Shown here one piece after another: positions 53,782-62,962 of a DNA stretch of 64,000 bases; within the stretch, counting starts at the first letter, position 1, and each line of letters opens with the position of its first letter. The translations under genes were made by a program, and so were the position numbers. The stretch spans positions 1,550,001 through 1,614,000 of the forward strand of contig OY762280.1 in assembly GCA_963665525.1 (NCBI GenBank), in the 5' to 3' direction. The notes below the pieces were generated by a model. That model did not search any database and was not told the DNA's origin. It saw only the letters and a list, made by a program, of their open reading frames with translations. The stretch is from UBA12077 sp963665525. Lineage in GTDB: Bacteria; Bacteroidota; Bacteroidia; Bacteroidales; UBA12077.

Positions 53782-55077
53782 CTAGGAACCGGATACGATT
53801 CTTTTTTTAGATGACCAATGTAAAACATAGATCCCAATGAGCAACATGAAAACTGCTATTCCAAAAGTTAAAGAAAAACCAAATAATTCGTAAACAACAA
53901 TTCCAATTAAGGGAGAGACAGCTCCACGAAGTCCTGTACCAAATAAATGAATCGATTGATAATCGCCGGCTTCTTCGTTTTTAGCAAAATATGAAGACCC
54001 TATATTCCACGATAGTAACATGGTAGAAAAGAATAAACCATAAAACATAGTTGCTATAAAAAGCATTAAATAAATCTGGATATTCCAAATTTCAAGATGT
54101 ACAGGAATATATGATGCCATTCCTGTAAAGAAAATATACCCTGCCATTGCAAAAAAAGGTATTATAGTAAACCTTCGTGGATCAACATTACCAATTACTC
54201 TTCCAAATACAGGAAGTAATAATATGGCAATAATATTATATGCATTCTGATAAAAGGCAACACTAGAATAATTAAGAGATAAAGCTTTATCATAAAATAT
54301 ATTAATTACCGAACGTGTACTCATAAATGCAAAGCCATAAAACATATATGCTATTTGGAAATCAAAATACGCCCTATTAACTTTCAAAATATTAACCATT
54401 TTCTTAAATGAAGTAATAACCGATTCTAAAATACCTTCTGATATTTCGGGTATATTTTTAGGTACAAACTCAATCCATGAGATTAATACAACACTAAAAA
54501 ATCCTAATAAACCTAATAATGGAAAGAACCAGGTAAATGAGAATGGATTTGCATCTAATAATATTCCAAGTACTAAAAAAGTTATCATCATAACAATTTG
54601 ACGAATTGAAGATGATATACCATATAGTTTCCCAAAATTAGATTTTGAATATACATTCTTCAAAAACAAATTTATGGTTGGTAATACAATTGGATACGAT
54701 AAATAATAAGTAAGAAACACAAATAAGAAAACATAATGATATATTGAATTAACTATATATAATTCAGGTGTTTTAGGGAATAACAATAATATTAACAAAG
54801 GTAAATGAGTTAAAAATCCAGCCCTTCGTAACATTCTTCGTTTCCTTTTAGCTCTTGCAATTAATTCATTAAATAAAACTGAAAGTAAAAGTACAATTAC
54901 ACTCGACTGAAATAAAAAACTTAACTGATAACTAGTTCCATTCAAACTCTTAATAAAAACATATTCATTTAACCATAAAGCAGCCCTAATCATCCCATCA
55001 ATTATTGAAAAAGAGGCGTGTAAGTAGAAAGTTCTTTTCTCTTTCGAATCCAGTTTTTTAAGTATATTAATATTCAT
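53782..55077 (-). CDS. MFS transporter
   Basis: 431 residues, about twelve membrane spans. A positively charged loop (ARAKRKRRMLRRAG) follows the second helix. Late motifs GRVIGNVDPRRFTIIPF and SPLIGIVVYELFGFSLTFGIAVFM are seen. The usual MFS motif A is altered, so the substrate cannot be assigned. It is upstream of the amidohydrolase on the same strand and may feed or follow that enzyme. Confidence 0.8.
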   Translation of the reverse strand: MNINILKKLDSKEKRTFYLHASFSIIDGMIRAALWLNEYVFIKSLNGTSYQLSFLFQSSVIVLLLSVLFNELIARAKRKRRMLRRAGFLTHLPLLILLLFPKTPELYIVNSIYHYVFLFVFLTYYLSYPIVLPTINLFLKNVYSKSNFGKLYGISSSIRQIVMMITFLVLGILLDANPFSFTWFFPLLGLLGFFSVVLISWIEFVPKNIPEISEGILESVITSFKKMVNILKVNRAYFDFQIAYMFYGFAFMSTRSVINIFYDKALSLNYSSVAFYQNAYNIIAILLLPVFGRVIGNVDPRRFTIIPFFAMAGYIFFTGMASYIPVHLEIWNIQIYLMLFIATMFYGLFFSTMLLSWNIGSSYFAKNEEAGDYQSIHLFGTGLRGAVSPLIGIVVYELFGFSLTFGIAVFMLLIGIYVLHWSSKKRIVSGS

Positions 55078-55105
55078 CTAAATGTTTTAGTGCTTTATAG
55101 ACATA

Positions 55106-55113
55106 CAAAGATA
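55106..55113 (-). promoter_or_regulatory. TAnnTTTG promoter element of the MFS gene
   Basis: Minus-strand TATCTTTG with TTG 16 nt upstream, about 30 bp before the start codon. It faces the plus-strand element at 55185. Confidence 0.5.
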
Positions 55114-55184
55114 GATTAAGTTTAATTAACAATTTACCATTACTTATGTTTAAAGTTTTTACTGTTCTCATTATCTAAAATGAT

Positions 55185-55192
55185 TACCTTTG
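55185..55192 (+). promoter_or_regulatory. TAnnTTTG promoter element of the fRMsr gene
   Basis: TACCTTTG lies 18 bp before the start codon of the GAF-domain gene. The -33 TTG is weak. Confidence 0.5.
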
Positions 55193-55210
55193 ATAACTAA
55201 ATTTTGAATT

Positions 55211-55675
55211 ATGGATAAGAAAAAGAAGCAAGGAAGATATGAAAGAATATACAAGCAACTCGAAAGCTTAGTTATTAAGACAAATGATCATAATGCCCGT
55301 ATGTCAACGATAATCGCGGTATTGCATCATAAGATGGAATATTTCTTCTGGACTGGTTTTTATTTCTTAAAAGATGATAGACTGATTGTTGGACAATACC
55401 AAGGCCCTGTTGCATGTCAGGAATTAGCTAAAGATACAGGAGTTTGTTGGGCTGGTATTAATCAGCAAAAGGCACTGGTTATACCTGATGTTGAAAAATT
55501 CCCTGGGCATATTGCCTGCGATTCCAGATCAAAATCAGAAATTGTTATACCATTAAAAAATAAAGAAGGTAATATTATTGGTGTTTTAGACGTTGATAGT
55601 AACGAATATAATCAGTTCGATGAAGTTGATGAAAAAGAACTCACAAAAATACTTAGCTTAATTTATTCCTTATAA
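55211..55675 (+). CDS. free methionine-(R)-sulfoxide reductase (GAF domain)
   Basis: 154 residues, a single GAF fold. It has the fRMsr signature: a Cys in GPVACQELA, a Cys in DTGVCWAGI and the catalytic Cys in FPGHIACDSRSKSEIVIPL. These are the three cysteines used by the E. coli and yeast enzymes. It reduces free L-Met-R-sulfoxide with thioredoxin. The TPR protein gene starts 8 nt later, so the two are probably co-transcribed. Confidence 0.9.
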   Translation: MDKKKKQGRYERIYKQLESLVIKTNDHNARMSTIIAVLHHKMEYFFWTGFYFLKDDRLIVGQYQGPVACQELAKDTGVCWAGINQQKALVIPDVEKFPGHIACDSRSKSEIVIPLKNKEGNIIGVLDVDSNEYNQFDEVDEKELTKILSLIYSL

Positions 55676-55683
55676 ACCTCATA

Positions 55684-57645
55684 ATGAAAAAGTTTACGAT
55701 TCTATCTGCTTTTATTTTAATTACAATAAGCTTATCAGCACAACTTAACATCAATTACTATATTAACCGAGGACGAGCGCATTTATATGCTGAAAAATTT
55801 AATGAAGCCATTGAATCATTCAACATAGTGATAAAAGTAAAGCCTGAGTTACCTGAATCGTACTTTTTTAGAGGCATAGCGAAATATAATCTAATGGATT
55901 ATATGGGAGCTGAACAAGATTTTAATAAGGCCATTGAATATAAACCAAACCATACTGATGCCTTACAATATAGAGGATATACAAGAGTAAATTTAAAGAA
56001 ATATTACCTGGCTATTAATGATTTTAGTAATGCAATTGAGCTTAATGCTATTATTCCTGATTTTTATATAGCCCGGGGATTTTGTAAGATCAAGATAAAC
56101 CAATATAACCAAGCTATTACCGATTTTAATAAATCATTAGAAATATCCAAGAAAAATAAACGAGCATATTTTTACAGAGGATTGGCTAATAACTTATTGG
56201 AAGATACCATTGGAGCACTCTCCGATTACAATACTGCACTTAAAATTGATCCTGAATATGTTGATGTTTATATGAATAAAGGCATATTATATTCGGAATT
56301 GAAAAAATTTGATATAGCCATTACGAACTATAACAAAGTTATTGAGCTTGATCCTTTAAATGCCAGTGCATATATTAACAGATCTTTATCGAATTATCAC
56401 ATAGAAAAATCTCACGAAGCAATTTGCGATTTAGATACAGCAATTCAACTTGAACCAGATAATTCAATGGCATTATTTAATCGAGCACTCATTAAAAATG
56501 AATCTGGGAAAAGTAAAGAAGCAATAAAAGATTTAGATAAAGTTATACAGTTAAATCCCCAAAATATTCTTTCCTATTTTAATAGAGGATCTATAAAGCT
56601 GGAGATAAATGATCTACAAGGTGCATTCACTGATTTCACTCAAGCAATAGAAATATACCCTGATTTTGCTAAAGCTTATCTTAACCGATCTGTTGTTCGA
56701 CATAAATTAAATGATATTACCGGGGCAATTGCAGATAGAGAAAAAGCTGATCAAATTATTGATAATGTAAAGCAAAATCAAGATGCTTATGTTAGTTATG
56801 CCGATACTGCTGAGAATTTTAAAAGTTTAGTTACGCTTAAATCTAGTAATCGATTTTATAATAATCCAAAGTTTAATGAACGTATAGTACCTGAAAATAA
56901 CTACAGGTTGGTATTTGGCGAAAATAATAGTAAATACTTTAACAGATTAGCTGTTCTGTTTGAAGATATGGAGTTCATCAAAAATAGTTTCCAAACTTAT
57001 GGCTTAATTGTAGAAAATGATATTGAAGAAGTTTTTGAAATAGACTTTATCAATCAGGAAATTGAACGATTAAATAATGAATATATTAAGTCTAATAACA
57101 AAGTTGACAACTTAATACAAAGCAGTGTTTTAAAAAGTCTAAATAGAAATTATAATGGTGCACTTTCCGATATAGATTTAGCACTTAAAAAAGATCCTGA
57201 TAATTTTATGCTATATTTCTGTAGGGCAAATATACGAGCCGAAATGATTGATTATATGAAATTATTGGAACAAGAGAATGAAGTTATTTTAATCAACCCA
57301 ATTGGAGGTTCAGATAAAGTTAATATTAAATCGAACGAAAGTATTCAAGACTATAATATTGTTATTGATGACTATTTAAAATCGCTTGAACTTCAACCTC
57401 AATTTATATTTTCTGCTTATAACCTAGCTAATACTTATATTAAAACTAGAGATTACAGAAAAGCAATTGAAATTTATAATGATGTTATTAAATTAGAACC
57501 AATTTTTGCAGAAGCCTTTTTTAATAGAGGCTTAACTTACATTTATTTAAAAGAAACAGAAAATGGATGTATGGATATGAGTGTATCAGGAGAACTTGGA
57601 TTACAAAGTGCATATACAGTAATAGCTCGTTTTTGCGAAAACTAA
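55684..57645 (+). CDS. exported tetratricopeptide-repeat protein
   Basis: 653 residues with a signal peptide (ILSAFILITISLSAQ). About nine or ten TPR units lie at residues 25-360 (AYINRSLSNYHIEKSHEAICDLDTAI is one). A non-repeat insert at about 370-470 (NRFYNNPKFNERIVPENNYRLVF) is followed by further TPR units to the end. TPR arrays mount protein partners; here the location would be periplasmic. Likely co-transcribed with fRMsr. Confidence 0.85.
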   Translation: MKKFTILSAFILITISLSAQLNINYYINRGRAHLYAEKFNEAIESFNIVIKVKPELPESYFFRGIAKYNLMDYMGAEQDFNKAIEYKPNHTDALQYRGYTRVNLKKYYLAINDFSNAIELNAIIPDFYIARGFCKIKINQYNQAITDFNKSLEISKKNKRAYFYRGLANNLLEDTIGALSDYNTALKIDPEYVDVYMNKGILYSELKKFDIAITNYNKVIELDPLNASAYINRSLSNYHIEKSHEAICDLDTAIQLEPDNSMALFNRALIKNESGKSKEAIKDLDKVIQLNPQNILSYFNRGSIKLEINDLQGAFTDFTQAIEIYPDFAKAYLNRSVVRHKLNDITGAIADREKADQIIDNVKQNQDAYVSYADTAENFKSLVTLKSSNRFYNNPKFNERIVPENNYRLVFGENNSKYFNRLAVLFEDMEFIKNSFQTYGLIVENDIEEVFEIDFINQEIERLNNEYIKSNNKVDNLIQSSVLKSLNRNYNGALSDIDLALKKDPDNFMLYFCRANIRAEMIDYMKLLEQENEVILINPIGGSDKVNIKSNESIQDYNIVIDDYLKSLELQPQFIFSAYNLANTYIKTRDYRKAIEIYNDVIKLEPIFAEAFFNRGLTYIYLKETENGCMDMSVSGELGLQSAYTVIARFCEN

Positions 57646-57676
57646 AAAAGAGAATCAGTAAACTGACTCCCTTTTA
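57646..57676. terminator. probable terminator after the TPR gene
   Basis: AAAAGAGAATCAGT pairs imperfectly with ACTGACTCCCTTTT (two mismatches) around a short loop. Convergent gene on the other side. Confidence 0.5.
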
Positions 57677-57701
57677 TACTAACCAATCATAACATAAAAA
57701 A

Positions 57702-58691
57702 TCAATTATTATTGAGGGTATTTTGTTTTAACTCTTCAATAAAATCAGCTTTTATCCAATATATGTTTGATGATCCGCTTTGCGGTTTCATATTATTTTC
57801 TATAATCTCTGAAATTTTTAATCCAGGATATACCTTAGATAGTTTCTCATCTGTAAGAATTGTACAAAAGAAAATATACTTTCCATCTGGAGATAAAGAA
57901 ATAGAAGCTGCTCTTCCTCCAATATGTCCTAAATATTCCGTTAAATCATACATATCACTCCAATTATTATCTCCCAAATTAAATGCTACATAATATCTTG
58001 CAGGTTTTCTGGTACCTTTTTCGTTTCCACATGCCAAAATAAAATCTTCATCTCTGGAAATGGTCTGATTAAAAAGAGATAAGGTACTATCATTCTTAAA
58101 TGATATCTTTTGTGGTTCAAGAAATTTTTCATCTTTCATTTCAGAACAATAAATACCAACATCAGCAAACTGAACACTATGGTTAAAATACAACTTACCT
58201 GAATTAGTTAGTGATGGATAATATTCATTGTTAATTGTATTAATTGGTGCTCCAACATCATGAGGCTCACTCCAACCATTATTGGTTCGTTCAACCATAA
58301 ATATGTTTTGGTTTTGCCAACCTGGTTTTTCGTCCTGGCCTTCTGTTGGACGTGTAGTTAAGAAATAGATTTTATTACCATCTGGTGATACATGTGGTTC
58401 AAAATCATTATATTTTTGATTACCAGAAAAAGATGCGATCACAGGTTCCTGCCATTTTCCATTTTCTTTTTTTGACACCATTATTACAGCAGATCGACCT
58501 GCCATTATTGAAAAGTAAATTTCTTGTCCATCGGGCGACATACTAAAATCGCGTGTAAAGAGACCGGTATTTATTAAATCTGGGGCAAAAAGCAATGCAC
58601 TGTCTCCTGGTTCAATATCTCCAGGATAATCGATATTTTGTGTCAACCCAAAAAATGGTATTATTACAAATAATATAACTAGTTTTTTCAT
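57702..58691 (-). CDS. PD40/TolB-like beta-propeller exported protein
   Basis: 329 residues with a signal peptide (LVILFVIIPFFGLTQ). PD40 blades recur: RDFSMSPDGQEIYFSIMAG, then FEPHVSPDGNKIYFLTTRP, then YYPSLTNSGKLYFNHS and SISLSPDGKYIFFCTI. It ends with YWIKADFIEELKQN. It is a close paralogue of the gene just upstream (3-nt gap). Function unknown; likely periplasmic or surface binding. Confidence 0.85.
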   Translation of the reverse strand: MKKLVILFVIIPFFGLTQNIDYPGDIEPGDSALLFAPDLINTGLFTRDFSMSPDGQEIYFSIMAGRSAVIMVSKKENGKWQEPVIASFSGNQKYNDFEPHVSPDGNKIYFLTTRPTEGQDEKPGWQNQNIFMVERTNNGWSEPHDVGAPINTINNEYYPSLTNSGKLYFNHSVQFADVGIYCSEMKDEKFLEPQKISFKNDSTLSLFNQTISRDEDFILACGNEKGTRKPARYYVAFNLGDNNWSDMYDLTEYLGHIGGRAASISLSPDGKYIFFCTILTDEKLSKVYPGLKISEIIENNMKPQSGSSNIYWIKADFIEELKQNTLNNN

Positions 58692-58694
58692 TAT

Positions 58695-59705
58695 TTAAAA
58701 TTTTGCTTGTTTTCTTAAATCTTCAATAAAATCTGTCTTAATCCAATATATATCTGAATAACCGTTTTGTGGTGAATTATGTAGTTTTTCTAAACCGCTT
58801 GCTGAAAAATCACTTTTATATATTGCTGACTCAAGTACTTTTTCTGACATATAGAATAAATATTTGCCATCTGGGGATATAGAAGCCGACCATTCTTGTC
58901 TTCCTTCACTATTTACCTGAGCTCCCATATTAATAGGATCACTCCAGTTATCATCCTGATCTCTAAATACTATATAATAATCAGTACCTCCAAAAGAACC
59001 ATGTAGTCCAAAAGTTGGAATAATAATAAAACTTTCATCAGGAGCTATAAAAGCATTAAACCTGGCTCTTCCACCATTAACTTTTTCATTCAGTTTTTCA
59101 GGTTCTGTATATTTACCTTCAACAAGTTTCGATCTATAAATAAACTCAGATCTTGCTTCAGAATCAAAATGGTTATAATATATTGTTCCATCAATAGTCA
59201 AGGTTGGGAAGAATTCATTTTGTTCAGTATTTACTGGTTCTCCTAAGTTATAAGGTTCTTTCCAATTATTTTCTTCATCTTTCTCACAAACCCATATATC
59301 GTAAGAAATGATGCTGTCTTTTACTGGCATATCACTAACAAAAAGTAACTTTTTACCATCGTGAGAAACAAAAGGTTCTGTGTATTTATATCTAGAATCA
59401 CGACAGTATTTAAATACATCCGGTTTCTGCCATTTACCATTGATTTCCTGCGTATGAAATATTGTAAAATAATTAGAGTTCCCAATTACCCTTGTAAAAA
59501 AGATCTCTTTTCCATCAGAAGTAACTGCAATATCACGATCACCCATTCCTGAAGATACTATTCCTGGAGCAAATAAAACAGCTGAATCACCAGGTGTTTT
59601 TTGACCTAAATATTCTCCAGATAATTCAAGGAAAGTATCATGATTTAATTCTTGATTTGTACATGCAGCAAGAAGAATAATTGCCAAGTATAATAAGTTT
59701 TTCAT
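58695..59705 (-). CDS. PD40/TolB-like beta-propeller lipoprotein
   Basis: 336 residues. Lipobox C15 (IILLAACTNQ). The same blade pattern and mature start (PGDSAVLFAPGIVSSGMGDRD) as its neighbour show tandem duplication. Blades: VTSDGKEIFFTRVIG, EPFVSHDGKKLLFVSDMP, FFPTLTIDGTIYYNH and SASISPDGKYLFYMS. It ends YWIKTDFIEDLRKQ. First gene of a two-gene unit. Function unknown. Confidence 0.85.
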   Translation of the reverse strand: MKNLLYLAIILLAACTNQELNHDTFLELSGEYLGQKTPGDSAVLFAPGIVSSGMGDRDIAVTSDGKEIFFTRVIGNSNYFTIFHTQEINGKWQKPDVFKYCRDSRYKYTEPFVSHDGKKLLFVSDMPVKDSIISYDIWVCEKDEENNWKEPYNLGEPVNTEQNEFFPTLTIDGTIYYNHFDSEARSEFIYRSKLVEGKYTEPEKLNEKVNGGRARFNAFIAPDESFIIIPTFGLHGSFGGTDYYIVFRDQDDNWSDPINMGAQVNSEGRQEWSASISPDGKYLFYMSEKVLESAIYKSDFSASGLEKLHNSPQNGYSDIYWIKTDFIEDLRKQAKF

Positions 59706-59806
59706 TTCTTATAGATTTTATTATTAATTAGATCACAATTAAGCACTTTACCCTAAATTAATAAAATAAAATCAACGAACTATGCGAATCATTCAATAAA
59801 CTAATA

Positions 59807-59839
59807 AAACAAAAAAAGAACTATTTAAATAGTTCTTTT
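59807..59839 (-). terminator. terminator of the glutathione peroxidase gene
   Basis: A 26-nt perfect palindrome (59814-59839) has arms starting AAAAGAACTATTT, followed on the minus strand by seven T's and TTTT. It is 23 nt past the stop. Confidence 0.85.
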
Positions 59840-59861
59840 AGTCAACGATTTTTATATCATA

Positions 59862-60401
59862 CTAATTATCAATCCATTTAACAATCTTTTCATCCAAAGG
59901 ATTTGTTTTTGGATAAACCACATCTACAAAACTTCCATTTTCATCAATCATGTATTTTTGGAAATTCCATTTAACTTTGGAATCCATCTTCCCATTTAGT
60001 TCTTTCTTTGTTAACCATTGGTATAAAGGATGTATATCATCGCCCTTTACAGAAAGTTTTGCCATCATTGGGAAAGTAACGTTATACTCCGATGTACAGA
60101 ACTGTTTAATTTCTTGATCGCTTCCGGGCTCCTGATTCATAAAGTTATTAGCAGGAAATCCAATGATAACAAAGTTATCTCCACCATACTTTTTATAGAG
60201 TTTCTGTAAATCCTCATACTGAGGCGTTAATCCACATTTTGAAGCTGTATTAACTACTAAAACTTTTTTACCCTTAAACATATTTAAACTAACCTCCTTA
60301 CCATCAATATCCTTAACATTAAAATCATGAAAAGATTTTGTTTGAGCATTTAACGACAATGATATAATTAAAGATGTTATAAAAAAGATCGCATTTTTCA
60401 T
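59862..60401 (-). CDS. glutathione peroxidase (thiol type), exported
   Basis: 179 residues with a signal peptide (FITSLIISLSLNAQ). Peroxidatic Cys56 (TASKCGLTPQYEDL) replaces the Sec of animal enzymes. FMNQEPG supplies the Gln and KWNFQKY the Trp/Asn. Cys102 (KQFCTSEYNVTFP) matches the resolving cysteine of yeast-type GPx, so it is probably thioredoxin-dependent. The middle Cys of FPCNQF is Ala (FPANNF). It reduces peroxides in the periplasm. Single gene with terminator. Confidence 0.92.
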   Translation of the reverse strand: MKNAIFFITSLIISLSLNAQTKSFHDFNVKDIDGKEVSLNMFKGKKVLVVNTASKCGLTPQYEDLQKLYKKYGGDNFVIIGFPANNFMNQEPGSDQEIKQFCTSEYNVTFPMMAKLSVKGDDIHPLYQWLTKKELNGKMDSKVKWNFQKYMIDENGSFVDVVYPKTNPLDEKIVKWIDN

Positions 60402-60459
60402 AATTTGTGTTCCTTATTAGTTCAAGTTCTAAACACAAAATACGAATATATGTTCAACC

Positions 60460-61122
60460 TTATTCTCTATTGCTTAAGAAAAAGTATGATATCGAAAGGT
60501 TCCACAATTGATTTTGAGAGTTATCAAAAACGGTTTCATCTGTTGAATCGAATAAATCTGTAAAAGTTAACTGATATCTTACTCCAAGCTGAAACTCTCC
60601 TATTCCTGTATAATATGTTAAACCCAATTCACCCAAAACACTATAATCAAATTTCTTTTCAATGGGTTTATCATAATATTCTTTTCTGTATATCTCATTG
60701 TTAACAACTAGATCTTCCTTTTCCGATAACAAATAAGCAAATGAGGTTCCCAGATTTAAATAATATTTTAACTTAGGTCGTTTACCTAAAACCACTTGCG
60801 TAATTAAAGGTAGTTCTATATAACTCATTTTTCTATTGTATGAATTATTAATTGTATCTAATGATTCGGTCCATCCTTTTTGAGTATAATTTAGTTCCAA
60901 TTGTAAAGCAAAAAGTTTTTCATTCTGAAATTTATAAACCAATCCTCCTTGGTATCCAAATGTTAAACCCTGATTAATTCCTGGTGAAAAATTTACCGAT
61001 GAATAACTAACTCCTTGTTTTATACCAAATGAATATATTGGTTTAAAATCCTGGTCTTGACCAAACACAACACTTTTAATCAGAATAATTATAATAGATA
61101 TTACTAATAATCTTTTCAACAC
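60460..61122 (-). CDS. outer-membrane beta-barrel protein (PorT type)
   Basis: 220 residues. A signal peptide (LLVISIIIILIKSVVFG) is followed by GIKQGVSYSSVNFSPGI and a series of amphipathic strands ending LWNLSISYFFLSNRE, with an aromatic residue near the C-terminus as in 8-strand barrels. There is no ATG: the start is GTG at 61122 or TTG at 61119. Function unknown. Confidence 0.8.
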   Translation of the reverse strand: MLKRLLVISIIIILIKSVVFGQDQDFKPIYSFGIKQGVSYSSVNFSPGINQGLTFGYQGGLVYKFQNEKLFALQLELNYTQKGWTESLDTINNSYNRKMSYIELPLITQVVLGKRPKLKYYLNLGTSFAYLLSEKEDLVVNNEIYRKEYYDKPIEKKFDYSVLGELGLTYYTGIGEFQLGVRYQLTFTDLFDSTDETVFDNSQNQLWNLSISYFFLSNRE

Positions 61123-61250
61123 AATATTATTTTTGAGATTAGAAGAGCAAATATAATTATTGTATATCTATTTTAATATAAAGCATCAAATTATATTTAC
61201 TGATATTCCATTTGACATCATCAATTTTGTTGTATAACTTACATACTGTT

Positions 61251-62009
61251 ATGGTATTTGATCAACCTTCCATATTTCCTTTTGGGTTAAGAATTGATGA
61301 ACCTGTTACTACTTTAACCGATCTTGTAGTGTCATTTGTGTGTTTTTATGCATTCTATAAGCTTAATAAAATTGATGTTAAAAATAAGGTTCATCTATAT
61401 TTAAGGTATTATTTTTTAAGCATGGGTATTGCAACCGCAATTGGAGGAATTGTTGGACATGGTTTTCTTTACGCATTTAAAGTACAATGGGAATCTCCTG
61501 AAAGTTTTATCAATATAATAGGGAAAATATTTGGTGAAGAATTATTGAAAGAAGTGGCAAATCCGTGGAAATTGCCGGGATGGCTTACTAGTATGTTCTC
61601 CATTGCATTAGTCGAAAGAGCTTCTATTGAATATGCCCGACCTTTAATTAATTCCAAAGTCGGAACTTTCTTTGCCTGGCTAAATATTATAGAGCTACTT
61701 ACGTTCGTTACTATTACATTTGTAACTCTTAATTTTTTCTTTGTAGAAGTACATTCTGCCTATGGTTTACTTGTAGTAGTTTCAAGTTTTAATATGGTTG
61801 TATTTTTAAAATCAAAAAAGAAAGGGAGCAAATTATTTTTAATTGCTGTCGGATTTTCTGCGATTGGTGCTTTATTCTTTATGAATAAATGGGGATTCTC
61901 ACCTTGGTTTAATCACTTCGATATTAGTCATTTATTTATGACATTCAGTGCTATTTACTTTTATATTGGCGCTAAAGAAATACTTCACGATCCTGTTTTA
62001 GCTAACTAA
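61251..62009 (+). CDS. polytopic membrane protein of unknown function
   Basis: 252 residues from the ATG at 61251; a TTG at 61212 extends the frame but is less likely. About seven hydrophobic spans (TTLTDLVVSFVCFYAF, MGIATAIGGIVGHGF, FAWLNIIELLTFVTITFVTL, LLVVVSSFNMVVFL and others) are joined by short loops. The texture fits a DUF6962-like family. No catalytic or transport motif is visible. Confidence 0.7.
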   Translation: MVFDQPSIFPFGLRIDEPVTTLTDLVVSFVCFYAFYKLNKIDVKNKVHLYLRYYFLSMGIATAIGGIVGHGFLYAFKVQWESPESFINIIGKIFGEELLKEVANPWKLPGWLTSMFSIALVERASIEYARPLINSKVGTFFAWLNIIELLTFVTITFVTLNFFFVEVHSAYGLLVVVSSFNMVVFLKSKKKGSKLFLIAVGFSAIGALFFMNKWGFSPWFNHFDISHLFMTFSAIYFYIGAKEILHDPVLAN

Positions 62010-62182
62010 CATCTACATATCAAGATGTATTGATGTTTAATCTATTATTAAACAAACCTTTACCTGATAACCTATTCAAGGATTATCAACAATTATGTTA
62101 ATAAAAAATATTTGTTAATTAATTGATAATCTATCAGAAAACTTTATCTTGAGATAAATTACAAACTAATAAACTATAAAAC

Positions 62183-62935
62183 ATGGAAACTAATCAGAAC
62201 GATTATCACATTAGTTTTTTTAAACCCACTACAGCCCAAGCTAAATGGAACAGGAATTTAGCTATTAAATTAATTTTAATATGGGCTATTGCAGTTTTTG
62301 GTTTTCACTTTCTTCTAAGAATGATAGAAAAACCAACACCTGAATTAGCATACACTAAGTATGAAGAAGTTTGGAAAAACATCTCAACAGAAAATGCAAA
62401 TGTCGAAGAAATGAAAGCTTTTGCACACTCTTCTCTTTCTGTTCTTGGAAAAGTATTTATTAAACCTGATGAAAAAGCATCATTGGATAATGCCGTTAGT
62501 TGGGTAGCTTTTCAGTTAGCAGATTCTACTCAAAAACAATTGTTAAAAGAAAAAACAGAAGCATTTGAAAATATAAAATCAGAAGTTACTTCGATTTCTG
62601 ATCCTCAATATATTGAAACAAAAAAAGAACTTGGTAAAATTGCATGTTCAGTATTAAGCTTGCAAAATACCGACCCTAGAGTTAGTATTGTTGCTCTTAG
62701 TATGATATCTGATGAAATGGAATTATTTAAAGCAGAAAACAAAAATGCTATTCCAAAAATTATGTCTACTTACTTAATCCACAATCAGTCTTTTTTAACT
62801 GATTTTACATTTTTAGGATTTCCTTTCCATTATTTCTATACTGCAGTATTTTTATTAATACTATTTGTATTTCTATGTTGGTTGTACTGTGTTCGTGTAG
62901 ATGCTATGAATGTTAAGTTAGACATTGATGAGTAA
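62183..62935 (+). CDS. DUF4212-like symporter small subunit with insertion
   Basis: 250 residues. TM1 is at about 25-48 (LAIKLILIWAIAVFGFHFLL) and TM2 at about 218-240 (YFYTAVFLLILFVFLCWLY), flanked by the DUF4212 landmarks KWNRNL and GFPFHYFYT. Ordinary DUF4212 proteins are 80-110 residues; here about 165 residues of mainly helical, charged sequence lie between the helices. It is 27 nt before its sodium:solute symporter partner. Confidence 0.8.
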   Translation: METNQNDYHISFFKPTTAQAKWNRNLAIKLILIWAIAVFGFHFLLRMIEKPTPELAYTKYEEVWKNISTENANVEEMKAFAHSSLSVLGKVFIKPDEKASLDNAVSWVAFQLADSTQKQLLKEKTEAFENIKSEVTSISDPQYIETKKELGKIACSVLSLQNTDPRVSIVALSMISDEMELFKAENKNAIPKIMSTYLIHNQSFLTDFTFLGFPFHYFYTAVFLLILFVFLCWLYCVRVDAMNVKLDIDE

Positions 62936-62962
62936 ATAATAACATTTCAAAATTTAAACAAG

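Noticed and set aside
59862..60401. Selenocysteine in the glutathione peroxidase
   Set aside because: The active-site codon is an ordinary Cys codon in a continuous frame.
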